From FEN-1088 sp031407985 (GTDB taxonomy: Bacteria > Myxococcota_A > Polyangia > Fen-1088), in the NCBI GenBank assembly GCA_031407985.1, contig JANOJB010000119.1, positions 17,957-81,956 on the forward strand: a DNA stretch of 64,000 nucleotides. The letters run 5' to 3'. The notes below the pieces were generated by a model. That model worked only from the letters and a program-made list of their open reading frames with translations. It did not search any database and had not been told where the DNA came from. Within the stretch, counting starts at the first letter, position 1. Each line of letters opens with the position of its first letter. Positions 33,217-43,966 of the stretch are shown in pieces. The position numbers were made by a program, and so were the translations under genes.

Positions 33217-35523
33217 GTGACTTCCCTGGTGGCCTTGGTCCTGTCGGCGGCCAGTCTGTGGCCGGGGGTAAAGTCCGACCACCCGCGGGATGTCGCAGCG
33301 CAGGACCTCGTGTCGGCGGATCCGAGTCGGCGCCTCGCGGCCGTCGTCCGCCTCGGTACCCTGGGCCGGCCTGATGACCTGCGGTTGCTCAGGCCCCTTC
33401 TTGATCGGGACGACGTATCGCTGCGCCTTGGGGCCACACGGGCCCTGGCGCGAGCCGGCGACCCAAATACGATCGATCGTCTCGCCGCCCACGCGGCCGA
33501 CAAAAGCGCGGCTGTCCGCCTTGAGTCCCTGACCATGTTGCGCGAGGCTGCTTTCCTTCCCGCGCCCGGCCGGCAGGCCGCCGAAAGGGCGCTGGGCGAC
33601 GCGGACGCGACATTCCGCCTCCTGGCACTGGACCTGCTGAGCGCGCACCCCACCGCCCCATCGGTTCCGACCGTCGCCGGATTGCTTGGCGACACCAACC
33701 GGGATGTCAGGCTCAGCGCCGCCCGACTGCTGGGCTTGTCGCGGGATCCAAGGGCCGTTCTGCCTTTGCTGCACCGGATCGACGGACAGGATCGGGTCGA
33801 GCGGGTCGCGGTCATTGCGGCGCTTGGTTCGATCGGAAGGAACCCCCGCCTGGATGCGGGACCCGCATTGATTCGTCAACTGGAAGATCCCAACGAAGAC
33901 GTGCGCCTTGCCGCCATCGATGCCCTGGGTCGACTGCGCGCGGTGGCGGCGGTTCCCTCGCTGGCGACAATCGCGACTCGGCGTTCGCGCGACATTTCTT
34001 CCCGGCGCGCGACGCTGGCGCTGGGGGCGATCGGTGATGACAGAGCGATCGACGTGCTGGTGGATCTCCTGCGAGAACCCGCTCCCGCCGAGGAGACGCG
34101 GGAGGCCCTACGGCAGGCGGGCCCCGCCGCGGTCAAGGATGTGGCGGCAATCCTGCCCGACGCTCCTCCCACCAGTGCGGCAGCCGCATCGGAGATCCTG
34201 GCGGCAATAGGAGATCGCACGGCAACATCGGCCCTGGGCCTGGTCCTGAAGAATCGACCCGCGGTTGCGATGGCGGCTGCTCGGGCATTGGGAAGTTTGC
34301 GCGATCCCACCGCCGTTCCCGTATTGATGCACGCGATCGCGGACCCGAAGTACACGGGTGCCCCCGCTGTTCGTCTGGCCTGTCTTCACGCTCTGTCGTT
34401 GATCGGTGACGCGCACGCCGCCGGGGTCGTCGAAGGCGCGACCAAGGACGCGGATCCGGACATTCGTGTTGCCGCCTTGCGATTGGCGGCGGTCGTCCAC
34501 GGCGGCGTTTCGATCTCGACGCTGGCGGCGCGGTTTGCCGACGGCGATCCCGCCGTGCGACGGGCCGCGATCGAGGCCAGCGCGGCGTTGCCTGCGTTGC
34601 GTTCCGTCCTGCTTTTCCTGAACGCGCTGGGCGCACTGGCCGATACGCGAACGGAGGAACTCGCCGCGATTGGCGACGCGATGGAGTCACTGGTCACCGA
34701 GACTGACAGGCCATTCTTGTTGGATACGCTGACCCGCTTGGTGGGGCCTCGCCGCGTACCGGTCCTTCGGGCGCTTGCTACCCTGCCCCCTCCGGCGTCG
34801 CAGCCGCCCGACGTGGAGACGTTTTTTGTCGACATGCTCGCCGCGTCAAGTCCCGGGAGCCGGGCCGCGGCCGAGGTCGTCGCGATGGGAAGCCTTCGGG
34901 AGGCGTCGCTGCGGAGGTTGCTGGCCGGGCTACCCGAGCTGGAAGCTCCGACACGCGCGCGGCTTTGCCCCCTGTTGGCCCACGCCGGATCCGCGGTGGC
35001 CGACGAAGCGCTGACCCGGCTCCTGGACCACGATCCCGACGACGGAGTTCGCGCTTCGGCGGCCTGGGCGGCGGCGGAGCGACGCGGGGTTCCGTCGATT
35101 GCCGCCGCGATCGAGCGCGCCCGCATGTCATCGGTCGTGGCCGTTGCCGACAACGCGAGCGCGGCTCTTACCGGCACCCACCCCCGCCCCGCGGTGCCAA
35201 CCCCATCGGTCGCCCCCCTCCCGAAGGCCGGCGCCGGGATCGCCGGAACCGACGGCTGGGTGCGCGTGCGCTTGCTGCTACCTGACCGGAACCCAGCATC
35301 ACTTCGCTGGATCAGAATCCACACCCCTACGCTTGCCGTCTGGGCGCTGACCGACGATCGCGGCGAAGCCCTGGTACGGGATCTTCCTGCTGGTCCCTAT
35401 CGGCTGTCGACGAATCCCGAGGCCCACGCGACCCGCACCGAGGCGAGCATCTCCGGCAAATCCCCGGCGATCACTCCGTTCGTGCCGTGTTCGCGAGCGG
35501 CCCGATGCCCCGCGCAACCATGA
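33217..35523 (+). CDS. HEAT-repeat protein
   Basis: 768 residues from GTG 33217 with a weak signal-like start (LVALVLSAASLWPG). From about 35 to 655 it consists of HEAT/PBS-lyase-type helical repeats (RRLAAVVRLGTLGRPDDLRL, DVRLAAIDALGRLRAVAAVP, RRATLALGAIGDDRAI), acting as a protein-binding scaffold. A short beta domain (about 685-735: WVRVRLLLPDRN, LAVWALTDDRGEALVRDLPAG) resembles a carboxypeptidase-regulatory-like fold. The last 42 codons run antisense over the 3' end of nnr, an unusual 127-base convergent overlap, so the true stop may have been lost. Confidence 0.85.
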   Translation: MTSLVALVLSAASLWPGVKSDHPRDVAAQDLVSADPSRRLAAVVRLGTLGRPDDLRLLRPLLDRDDVSLRLGATRALARAGDPNTIDRLAAHAADKSAAVRLESLTMLREAAFLPAPGRQAAERALGDADATFRLLALDLLSAHPTAPSVPTVAGLLGDTNRDVRLSAARLLGLSRDPRAVLPLLHRIDGQDRVERVAVIAALGSIGRNPRLDAGPALIRQLEDPNEDVRLAAIDALGRLRAVAAVPSLATIATRRSRDISSRRATLALGAIGDDRAIDVLVDLLREPAPAEETREALRQAGPAAVKDVAAILPDAPPTSAAAASEILAAIGDRTATSALGLVLKNRPAVAMAAARALGSLRDPTAVPVLMHAIADPKYTGAPAVRLACLHALSLIGDAHAAGVVEGATKDADPDIRVAALRLAAVVHGGVSISTLAARFADGDPAVRRAAIEASAALPALRSVLLFLNALGALADTRTEELAAIGDAMESLVTETDRPFLLDTLTRLVGPRRVPVLRALATLPPPASQPPDVETFFVDMLAASSPGSRAAAEVVAMGSLREASLRRLLAGLPELEAPTRARLCPLLAHAGSAVADEALTRLLDHDPDDGVRASAAWAAAERRGVPSIAAAIERARMSSVVAVADNASAALTGTHPRPAVPTPSVAPLPKAGAGIAGTDGWVRVRLLLPDRNPASLRWIRIHTPTLAVWALTDDRGEALVRDLPAGPYRLSTNPEAHATRTEASISGKSPAITPFVPCSRAARCPAQP

Positions 35524-36986
35524 ATGAAGACCGCGGCCTGCGCCGCCGCGACCGGTTCCATCCCCTGCGCCAGCAGTCCACCCAAAACGCCGGTCAAAAC
35601 GTCGCCACTGCCGGCCGTCGCCAACGCCGGTTCAACGGCGGGATTGACGAACGCGCTGCCGTCCGGCGCGACCACCAACGTCCGCGGCCCTTTCAGCACG
35701 ACGATGGCGCGACTGGCGGCCGCGAACTTCCGCGCGATTCCCAGACGATCGGCCTCGACCTCGGCGGTCGTGCGGCCCGTGAGGCGCGCCATCTCCCCCG
35801 GATGTGGTGTCACCACGCGTGGCGCGACGGCGGCGGCCAGAATCTTCTCCGCGTGTCCGCCCAAGTGGTTTAGCCCGTCGGCGTCCAGAACCATCGGCAC
35901 GGAGATCTCACGGGTCAGCCGTTCGACCAGCGCCCGCATCCCAGGTCCAAGCGGGATGCCGGGGCCCATTGCTACCGCGCGCACATGAGGACGGGCGCAC
36001 AGCGCCGCAATCACCTGGAAGCTTTCGAGATCGGCGTCGTCTCCCTGACAGAACACGGCTGTCATCGCCTCGACGACCTTCGCGTCCAGCGCAACCTGAC
36101 CGGCGGCCGTCGACGCGATCGTCACCAACCCCGTCCCCACACGCAACGCCGCGCGCCCCGTCAGCAGCGCCGCCCCGGTCTTTCCCGCCGATCCCGCGAC
36201 GACGACCAGGTGTCCTCCCGTCCCCTTGTGCGCGCCTGCCTCCCGGCGCGGCAACGAACCGCGTACGTCGTCTTCCAGCAGCCAGAAACAATACGGGCCC
36301 AGCGACGGAGGCGGGTCGATGGGAACGCCCAAACCAACCACCTCGACATCCCCAACGGGGGCGTCCGGTGTAATCACCAGGCCCAGTTTGCGCGCGCCCA
36401 TGGTCACGGTCACATCCGCGCGCACAACCGGACCATGGGAACGTCCGGTATCCGCGTCAAGGCCGGAGGGAATGTCGACCGCCACTTTTGTCGACGACGC
36501 GGCGTTCATCGCGGCGATGGCGACGGCCGGAATGCCGGTGATCTCCGCGCGCAGGCCGGTACCGAAAAGGGCGTCGACCACGACATCTACGTCCGCCAGG
36601 GCCCGCGTCCAGGCATCCGGGTCTTCCTCGGTCGAAAGATCGACGACGGAGATCTTCGGTAGACCATCCAGCGCCCGCAACATCGCCGCGCCATCGCCGG
36701 TGACCTTGCCGGGTGACACAGCCAGCAACACCCTGACCTCCGCTCCGCCCAGGGACAGGTGTCGCGCCGCCACGAATCCGTCACCGCCGTTGTAGCCCCC
36801 CCCAACCACGATCCCGACCAAGGACCGCCGACCTTCGACCCTGGACATCCGACGCAGAACCACCTCGGCGACACCCCGGCCGGCATTCTCCATGAGGATC
36901 AGGCTAGGTAGCCCCGTACCCTCGACAGCTGCGCGATCCACGGCGCGCATCTGCGCGGCCGACAGAACATACGGCAGTCTCATCAT
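35397..36986 (-). CDS. nnr: Bifunctional NAD(P)H-hydrate epimerase / ADP-dependent dehydratase
   Basis: 529 residues. The N-terminal YjeF-type epimerase spans about 1-215 (MENAGRG, VGGGYNGGDGFVAARH, VDALFGTGLR, VDIPSGLDADTG). The C-terminal kinase-like dehydratase (about 225-515) has GTGGHLVVVAGSAGKTGAA, AMGPGIPLG, LDADGLNHLG, TPHPGEMARLTG and ATAGSGDVLTG. The pair repairs hydrated NAD(P)H. Stop codons of acpS overlap its ATG by 4 bases, so the genes are coupled. Its 3' end overlaps the convergent HEAT-repeat gene by 127 bases. Confidence 0.93.
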   Translation of the reverse strand: MMRLPYVLSAAQMRAVDRAAVEGTGLPSLILMENAGRGVAEVVLRRMSRVEGRRSLVGIVVGGGYNGGDGFVAARHLSLGGAEVRVLLAVSPGKVTGDGAAMLRALDGLPKISVVDLSTEEDPDAWTRALADVDVVVDALFGTGLRAEITGIPAVAIAAMNAASSTKVAVDIPSGLDADTGRSHGPVVRADVTVTMGARKLGLVITPDAPVGDVEVVGLGVPIDPPPSLGPYCFWLLEDDVRGSLPRREAGAHKGTGGHLVVVAGSAGKTGAALLTGRAALRVGTGLVTIASTAAGQVALDAKVVEAMTAVFCQGDDADLESFQVIAALCARPHVRAVAMGPGIPLGPGMRALVERLTREISVPMVLDADGLNHLGGHAEKILAAAVAPRVVTPHPGEMARLTGRTTAEVEADRLGIARKFAAASRAIVVLKGPRTLVVAPDGSAFVNPAVEPALATAGSGDVLTGVLGGLLAQGMEPVAAAQAAVFIHGCAGHRAAREHGTNGVIAGDLPEMLASVRVAWASGFVDSR

Positions 36987-37357
36987 CCAGCCTCAAGGAC
37001 GACAACCGCGGCTGCGATGCCCCCCGCGTGCGTCAGCGACACGTGATATCCACTGACGCCGCGTTGAACGGCGGCGGCCACCGCCGCGCCAGACAGAAAC
37101 AATGTGGGACGACCCGAGTCCTCCGTCCGCACCTCCATCTCGACCCACCGCAATCCCCGCGGAGCGCCCAGCGCCTTCAGGGTCGCTTCTTTTGCGGCAA
37201 AACGTGCGGCATAGTGTTGCGCGGGATCGGCGCGCTTCTCGCAATCGGCCTGCTCGGCCGGCGAAAACAGCCGCTCGACCGCGCGCGCTCCGTGCCGCGC
37301 CAGCATCGTGGCCATGCGCGCGATCGGCACCACGTCCAACCCCACGCCGACGATCAC
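36983..37357 (-). CDS. acpS: Holo-[acyl-carrier-protein] synthase
   Basis: 124 residues from GTG 37357, chosen because it makes a GTGA overlap with the pdxJ stop and gives the canonical start MIVGVGLDVVPIARM. A GTG nine bases earlier is possible. The metal/CoA motifs are GVGLDVV (Asp8) and RFAAKEATLKAL (Glu), and the late VSLTHAGGIAAAVVV is typical. It attaches phosphopantetheine to acyl carrier protein. It sits between pdxJ and nnr with overlapping ends. Confidence 0.92.
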   Translation of the reverse strand: MIVGVGLDVVPIARMATMLARHGARAVERLFSPAEQADCEKRADPAQHYAARFAAKEATLKALGAPRGLRWVEMEVRTEDSGRPTLFLSGAAVAAAVQRGVSGYHVSLTHAGGIAAAVVVLEAG

Positions 37358-38148
37358 GTACCCCACGCCGATCGGGCGCCCTCACTGATCGCGAGACGCA
37401 GCTCGGTCACGGCCCGATCCAGGCCCAGCATCACCGCCCGCGCCACCAAGCCATGTCCGATGTTCAATTCCTCCAGGTGCGGCAAAGCGGCAACCGGCGC
37501 CACGTTGGCGTGGTCCAGGCCGTGCCCCGCCCCCAAACGCAGACCCAGGTTACCGGCTGCTCTGGCGGCGGCCTCCAGACGCGTCAGTTGGCGCGCGGCG
37601 TCCGGCGAGCGCGGAGCGGCGTCGCAATAGTATCCCGTGTGCAGTTCGACGGTCCCAGCACCAAGCTTGTGAGCCCGGACCACCACATCGGCTTCCGGAT
37701 CGATGAACAGGCTGACCCCGATGCCCGCGCGCCGCAGCCCGGTGATCACCCGCTCCAGGACCCCTCCGGGGCGCCCGCCCGATCCGACGGCCGTGGCGGC
37801 ACCGCCCGCACTCGCCTCCGGACCCACGTCCAGCCCCCCTTCGGTCGTCCGCTCCGCGCGTTTCTCGGGTACCAAAGTGCAAAAATCCGGACGAACATCC
37901 AAAGCAATGGCCAGCATCTCGTCGGTCGCGGCCATTTCCAGGTTGAAGACGCCGCGGACGGTCTGCCGCAACACGCGCACGTCCCGCTCCTGGATGTGGC
38001 GGCGATCCTCCCGCAGGTGAACCGTGATCCCGTCGGCGCCCGCCAATTCACACAGGACCGCCGCGGCCACCGGATCCGGATGTCGGGTGTCCCGTTGCTG
38101 CCGCAAGGTGGCGATATGGTCGACGTTCACATAAAGCCGAGGAGTCAT
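37354..38148 (-). CDS. pdxJ: Pyridoxine 5'-phosphate synthase
   Basis: 264 residues. Conserved blocks are LYVNVDHIATLRQQR (His catalytic region), GITVHLREDRRHI, FNLEMAAT (Glu base), SLFIDPEAD, VELHTGYY and GAGHGLDHANVAP. The last step of the deoxyxylulose-dependent vitamin B6 route condenses 3-amino-2-oxopropyl phosphate with deoxyxylulose 5-phosphate. An insertion of about 20 residues (GPEASAGGAATAVGSGG, after the Glu region) is rich in Gly/Ala, a lineage-specific loop by inference. Its stop overlaps the acpS GTG. Confidence 0.93.
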   Translation of the reverse strand: MTPRLYVNVDHIATLRQQRDTRHPDPVAAAVLCELAGADGITVHLREDRRHIQERDVRVLRQTVRGVFNLEMAATDEMLAIALDVRPDFCTLVPEKRAERTTEGGLDVGPEASAGGAATAVGSGGRPGGVLERVITGLRRAGIGVSLFIDPEADVVVRAHKLGAGTVELHTGYYCDAAPRSPDAARQLTRLEAAARAAGNLGLRLGAGHGLDHANVAPVAALPHLEELNIGHGLVARAVMLGLDRAVTELRLAISEGARSAWGT

Positions 38149-38234
38149 GCGCGCGGCAGTATAACGTCAGCCGTCCCTCCTGGGCCACGCGTGTCGCTCC
38201 GCAACTGCAAGCAGCCGCCGCGATTCGCGCCGGG

Positions 38235-38257
38235 GCACCTCGGGAACGCGAGGTTGC
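38235..38257 (-). terminator. Hairpin after glmM, terminator-like
   Basis: GCACCTCG and CGAGGTTGC pair across a six-base loop (one bulged base), 13 bases past the glmM stop on the minus strand. There is no T-run, so it could attenuate transcription or protect the mRNA 3' end rather than terminate. Confidence 0.3.
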
Positions 38258-38269
38258 AGGCGCGACGGG

Positions 38270-39646
38270 CTAAGCGAGGGACTGCTGGATGACGCGCGCA
38301 ATCTCGTCGGCGTGAGCGCGGATTGTGGTTTCGTCCGTGCCCTCGATCATCACGCGCGCTTTTGCCTCGGTGCCCGAATAACGAACGACCACGCGCCCCT
38401 CGACGCCCAGCGCGTTCTCGACCTGGCTGATCACCTTGCACACGGCAGGTAGGTCTTCAAGGGGGCGTTTCCGGGTCACCGCGAAGTTCACCAGCACCTG
38501 CGGATAGCGGACCATCGCCGTGCCCGCCAATTCGGACAGGGGCCGGCCCTCTTCAATCATCACGGCCAAGACCCGCAGGGCGGCGACGGTCCCGTCGCCC
38601 GTCGTCGCGTGGTCCAGAAACACGATATGCCCCGATTGTTCGCCTCCCAGTATCAGGCCGTGTTCGCGCATCGCCTCGACCACGTACCGGTCCCCCACCG
38701 CCGTGCGCATCAAGGTGCCCCCCCGATCCGACAGCGCCCGTTCCAGGCCTAGGTTCGACATGACGGTCGCCACGACCGTACGGCCGGGAAGCCTGTCGGC
38801 AGCCAGCATCCGCGTTCCCAGGATCGCCATGATCTGATCACCGTCGACGATCTGCCCCTTCTCGTCGACCAAGATCACGCGATCAGCGTCCCCATCAAGG
38901 GCGATGCCCAACGCAGCCCCCGATCGGCGCACCTCATCGGCCATGATTTCCGGGTGCATCGCGCCGCAGCGGTCGTTGATGTTGCGACCGTTCGGGTCGA
39001 CACCGATGGCCACCACGTCGGCTCCCAGTTCCTCGAAAACCTGCGGCGCGACCTGGTAGGCGGCGCCGTTGGCGCAATCCACCACGATCTTGATTCCGTC
39101 CAGGGTCCGTTCCTTGGGGAATACGTTCTTCAAAAATTGGACGTACCGTCCCCCGGCGTCCTCGATGCGAACGGCCCGACCGATGCCTTCGGGGATGGCG
39201 CCGCGCATGGGCGTCGACTCTGATACCAACTCCGACATGTTCCGTTCCAGTTCGGCCTCGACCTCGTCGGGCAATTTGAACCCGTCGGCGGCGAACAGCT
39301 TGATCCCGTTGTCCTGAAACGGATTGTGAGAGGCGCTGATGACCACCCCCGCATCCGCGCGCATCGACCAGGTGATAAACGCGATTCCCGGAGTTGGGAG
39401 CGGGCCGACCAACATCACGTCCGCGCCGGCCGACACAATTCCAGCTTCCAGCGCGCTTTCCAGCATGTATCCCGACAGCCGCGTGTCCTTGCCGATCACG
39501 ATCCGTCCGGGTCGCCCGGCGTGCCGGAAGCGACGGGCCACCGCGCGGCCCAGGCGCAAGGCGACCTCGGCGGTCATGGGATCCTGGTTGGCGACCCCCC
39601 GGATCCCGTCTGTACCGAACAACTTACGCCGTCCGTTGTCAGTCAT
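38270..39646 (-). CDS. glmM: Phosphoglucosamine mutase
   Basis: 458 residues, standard length. RKLFGTDGIRGVAN is at the N-terminus, the phosphoserine loop is ISASHNPFQDNGIKLF, the metal loop DGDADRV, the sugar-binding loop GEQSGHIVFL, and the phosphate-binding RYSGTEAKARVMIEG. It interconverts glucosamine 6- and 1-phosphate for peptidoglycan and LPS. The gene lies 62 bases downstream of folP on the same strand, with no cdaA/cdaR genes between, unlike the cluster in many bacteria. Confidence 0.95.
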   Translation of the reverse strand: MTDNGRRKLFGTDGIRGVANQDPMTAEVALRLGRAVARRFRHAGRPGRIVIGKDTRLSGYMLESALEAGIVSAGADVMLVGPLPTPGIAFITWSMRADAGVVISASHNPFQDNGIKLFAADGFKLPDEVEAELERNMSELVSESTPMRGAIPEGIGRAVRIEDAGGRYVQFLKNVFPKERTLDGIKIVVDCANGAAYQVAPQVFEELGADVVAIGVDPNGRNINDRCGAMHPEIMADEVRRSGAALGIALDGDADRVILVDEKGQIVDGDQIMAILGTRMLAADRLPGRTVVATVMSNLGLERALSDRGGTLMRTAVGDRYVVEAMREHGLILGGEQSGHIVFLDHATTGDGTVAALRVLAVMIEEGRPLSELAGTAMVRYPQVLVNFAVTRKRPLEDLPAVCKVISQVENALGVEGRVVVRYSGTEAKARVMIEGTDETTIRAHADEIARVIQQSLA

Positions 39647-39708
39647 CGGTCGTCATTTCGGCGATCATGGTCGCCAGGGGGAGTCGTCATGTTCTTCACG
39701 GCCGGGCA

Positions 39709-40500
39709 TCATATCGCATGCGCGACCAGAACCACGTCGCGCATCGCCGCCACGTCATGCACACGGACCGCCGCGGCGCCACCCAACACCGCCACCGTGA
39801 CCGCCGCCGCCGTACCGAACAGGCGCTCCGCGACGGGTCTTCCTGTTAATTCACCCAGAAACGCTTTGCGCGACACGCCGATCATCACCGGTACGCCGAC
39901 GCCGCGGCACACCACGGGAAGGTGGCGCAGCAGGGCCAGATTGTGGTCGAGGCGCTTACCAAATCCGATTCCTGGATCCGCCCAGATCGTGGCGCAGCCC
40001 GCCGCGCGCGCGGCTGCCACCCGTTCCGCCAGTTCGGTCGCCACCTCGGCGACGACGTCGGTGAACGACACCGTGTCCATCATGGTGGCGGGTGCCCCGC
40101 GCAGGTGCCCCACAACGACCGCGGCGCCTTCGCCAGCTGCGACATTCAATATGTCGGGGTCCAGTTGACCTCCCGTTACGTCGTTGACCACCGTCGCTCC
40201 CGCCGCCAGCGCCGCCCGTGCCGTCGCTGCCTTGTACGTATCAATCGAAACGCGCGCCCGTGAACCCAGCCGTGCCGTCAGGGCCGCAATCACGGGAACA
40301 ACCCGTCTTTGCTCCTCGTCCGGTGACACGGGCGTGGATCCTGGCCGCGTAGACTCTCCGCCGACGTCGATCCAATCGGCGCCCGCATCAACCATCGCCA
40401 GTCCCGCCGCGATCGCCTGATCGGGCCACGTGAACCGTCCGCCATCCGAAAATGAATCGGGCGTACAGTTGAGAACACCAACGATCAGAGGAGCGGGCAC
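39709..40500 (-). CDS. folP: Dihydropteroate synthase
   Basis: 263 residues from GTG 40500, which follows a purine-rich AGGAGAGGGGAGG. Motifs are GVLNCTPDSFSDGG, DVGGESTRPGS, VSIDTYKA, VNDVTGG, DPGIGFGK, MIGVSRKAFLG and VRVHDV, all at family positions. It joins p-aminobenzoate to the pterin diphosphate in folate synthesis. It is 24 bases downstream of ftsH. A full set of substrate-binding residues appears present, so no sulphonamide-type change is obvious. Confidence 0.95.
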   Translation of the reverse strand: MPAPLIVGVLNCTPDSFSDGGRFTWPDQAIAAGLAMVDAGADWIDVGGESTRPGSTPVSPDEEQRRVVPVIAALTARLGSRARVSIDTYKAATARAALAAGATVVNDVTGGQLDPDILNVAAGEGAAVVVGHLRGAPATMMDTVSFTDVVAEVATELAERVAAARAAGCATIWADPGIGFGKRLDHNLALLRHLPVVCRGVGVPVMIGVSRKAFLGELTGRPVAERLFGTAAAVTVAVLGGAAAVRVHDVAAMRDVVLVAHAI

Positions 40501-40524
40501 GTCCCTCCCCTCTCCTCTGGCGCC

Positions 40525-42480
<1,956 letters not shown>

Positions 42481-42491
42481 GCGTGGTCCTT

Positions 42492-43883
42492 TCAAAGAGA
42501 GCGATCTCTTTCAGTATTGCCGCCATTGATCGACCGGTCAACCAGGGCATCATGATCCGATATTGACGCGACCGCCAGGCCAATCCGACGCCGGGTGGTC
42601 TCCGTCGGAGTGGCCGTGCTCGACGGACGCAATCCGGGTACGAAAAGCAGATCGCCGCCGGTCGCCGTCACGACCGGAAGCGCCGCCCGATCGGGACGGG
42701 GAATCTTGGCATCGATCAGCAGATCGGACAGTTTTCGGCCACCCAACCCGCCCCGGGGGCGCATGCGATCGCCGGGCCGGCGAAGGCGCACCCACAGCGG
42801 CCAGGACAGCTGATCCCCGTCGAACCAGGCCCATCGGGTGTGGTCCGGGCGCGATCCCGGCTGATCGGGGCCGACCTCCTCGCGCACAACGACCACAACA
42901 CCCCCGGTGCCCACGGGATACCGGCCGGGCCCGCGAATCGCTGTCGGCCCGATTGCCTGCTCCCCACCGGGTGCGACATCCGGCCGCCCCCTTGGCTCGA
43001 TCCGGATTTGTCCGTAAACGACGGTGACCCTTCGCCCGCCCGCAATATCGTACGACCGCGTCCCGTCGCCTTGCCTTGCGGTCGCCGCTATCTCGTTGGC
43101 CACGCCGGTCGGAATGTGGACACCGCGACCCTCGGCGCGACCCTCGGCGCGACCGGAGGGCTGAGCGCCGCTTCGGCCCTCGGCCACATTCGCCGCCAGC
43201 GACCGCAGCGCCTGATCGATGCGTGGATTCTCCCGTCGCAGGATCGGCAGGATTTGATGACGCAAGCGCGGTCGCGCATACCGAAGATCGGCGTTGGACG
43301 GGTCCGTGGCGTAAGGGATACTTCGTCGGACCAGGTATCTGAGAATTTCGACCCGGGTGACGTCCAACAGGGGCCGCACGAAGGGATCGCGGCGGTAGGG
43401 AATCCCCGTCAACCCGGCCGCGCCCGTTCCGCGCAGGATCCGAAACAGCACCGTTTCCGTCTGATCGTCGGCGTGATGTCCCAGCGCCACACGACCAATG
43501 CCGCGCGCTGCCGCCAGCCCGGAAAGCGCTTCCAGGCGCAGCGCCCGCGCGACCTCCTGTACGCCACCACGCCGGCCCGCGCCCGTTTTGCTTTTCGACA
43601 GCGCGCGCTCTGCCGCCACATCGACCCGCACACGATGGAACGGCAGAGCCAGCGCCGCGCACCGTTCTTCGACCATCGAGATCTCACGCGCCACCTCGAT
43701 CCGCAGTCCATGATCGATGGTCGCGACCTCGATGGTCAGGCCCAGACGCGGCCCCAGTTCCCAAAGACACGCGAGCAGAGCCATGGAATCCGGCCCACCG
43801 GATACCGCGCACAACACACGATCGGTCCCCGGACCCACGAGCAGTTCGTGTCGCTTGATGGTACGAAGTACGCGCGAAAGCAT
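42492..43883 (-). CDS. tilS: tRNA(Ile)-lysidine synthase
   Basis: 463 residues from ATG 43883. The PP-loop is AVSGGPDSMALLACL, with ALGHHADDQTETVLFRILRG and GLTGIPYRRDPFVRPLLDV. The typical middle segment (PYATDPSNADLRYARPRLR) and the C-terminal substrate-binding domain (RLRRPGDRMRPRGGLGGRKLSDLLIDAKIPRPDRAALPVV region) follow. It converts AUA-reading tRNA C34 to lysidine. A small in-frame tandem repeat (RAEG twice, 43127-43150) sits in the variable linker. First gene of the tilS-ftsH-folP cluster. Confidence 0.94.
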   Translation of the reverse strand: MLSRVLRTIKRHELLVGPGTDRVLCAVSGGPDSMALLACLWELGPRLGLTIEVATIDHGLRIEVAREISMVEERCAALALPFHRVRVDVAAERALSKSKTGAGRRGGVQEVARALRLEALSGLAAARGIGRVALGHHADDQTETVLFRILRGTGAAGLTGIPYRRDPFVRPLLDVTRVEILRYLVRRSIPYATDPSNADLRYARPRLRHQILPILRRENPRIDQALRSLAANVAEGRSGAQPSGRAEGRAEGRGVHIPTGVANEIAATARQGDGTRSYDIAGGRRVTVVYGQIRIEPRGRPDVAPGGEQAIGPTAIRGPGRYPVGTGGVVVVVREEVGPDQPGSRPDHTRWAWFDGDQLSWPLWVRLRRPGDRMRPRGGLGGRKLSDLLIDAKIPRPDRAALPVVTATGGDLLFVPGLRPSSTATPTETTRRRIGLAVASISDHDALVDRSINGGNTERDRSL

Positions 43884-43966
43884 GGGGTTCCCGTCGGGGA
43901 ACGCTGGTTTTGCCAGCGAACGTGCAAGAATAGCAAACCACCAAAAACCAGGATCAACCAGGAACG

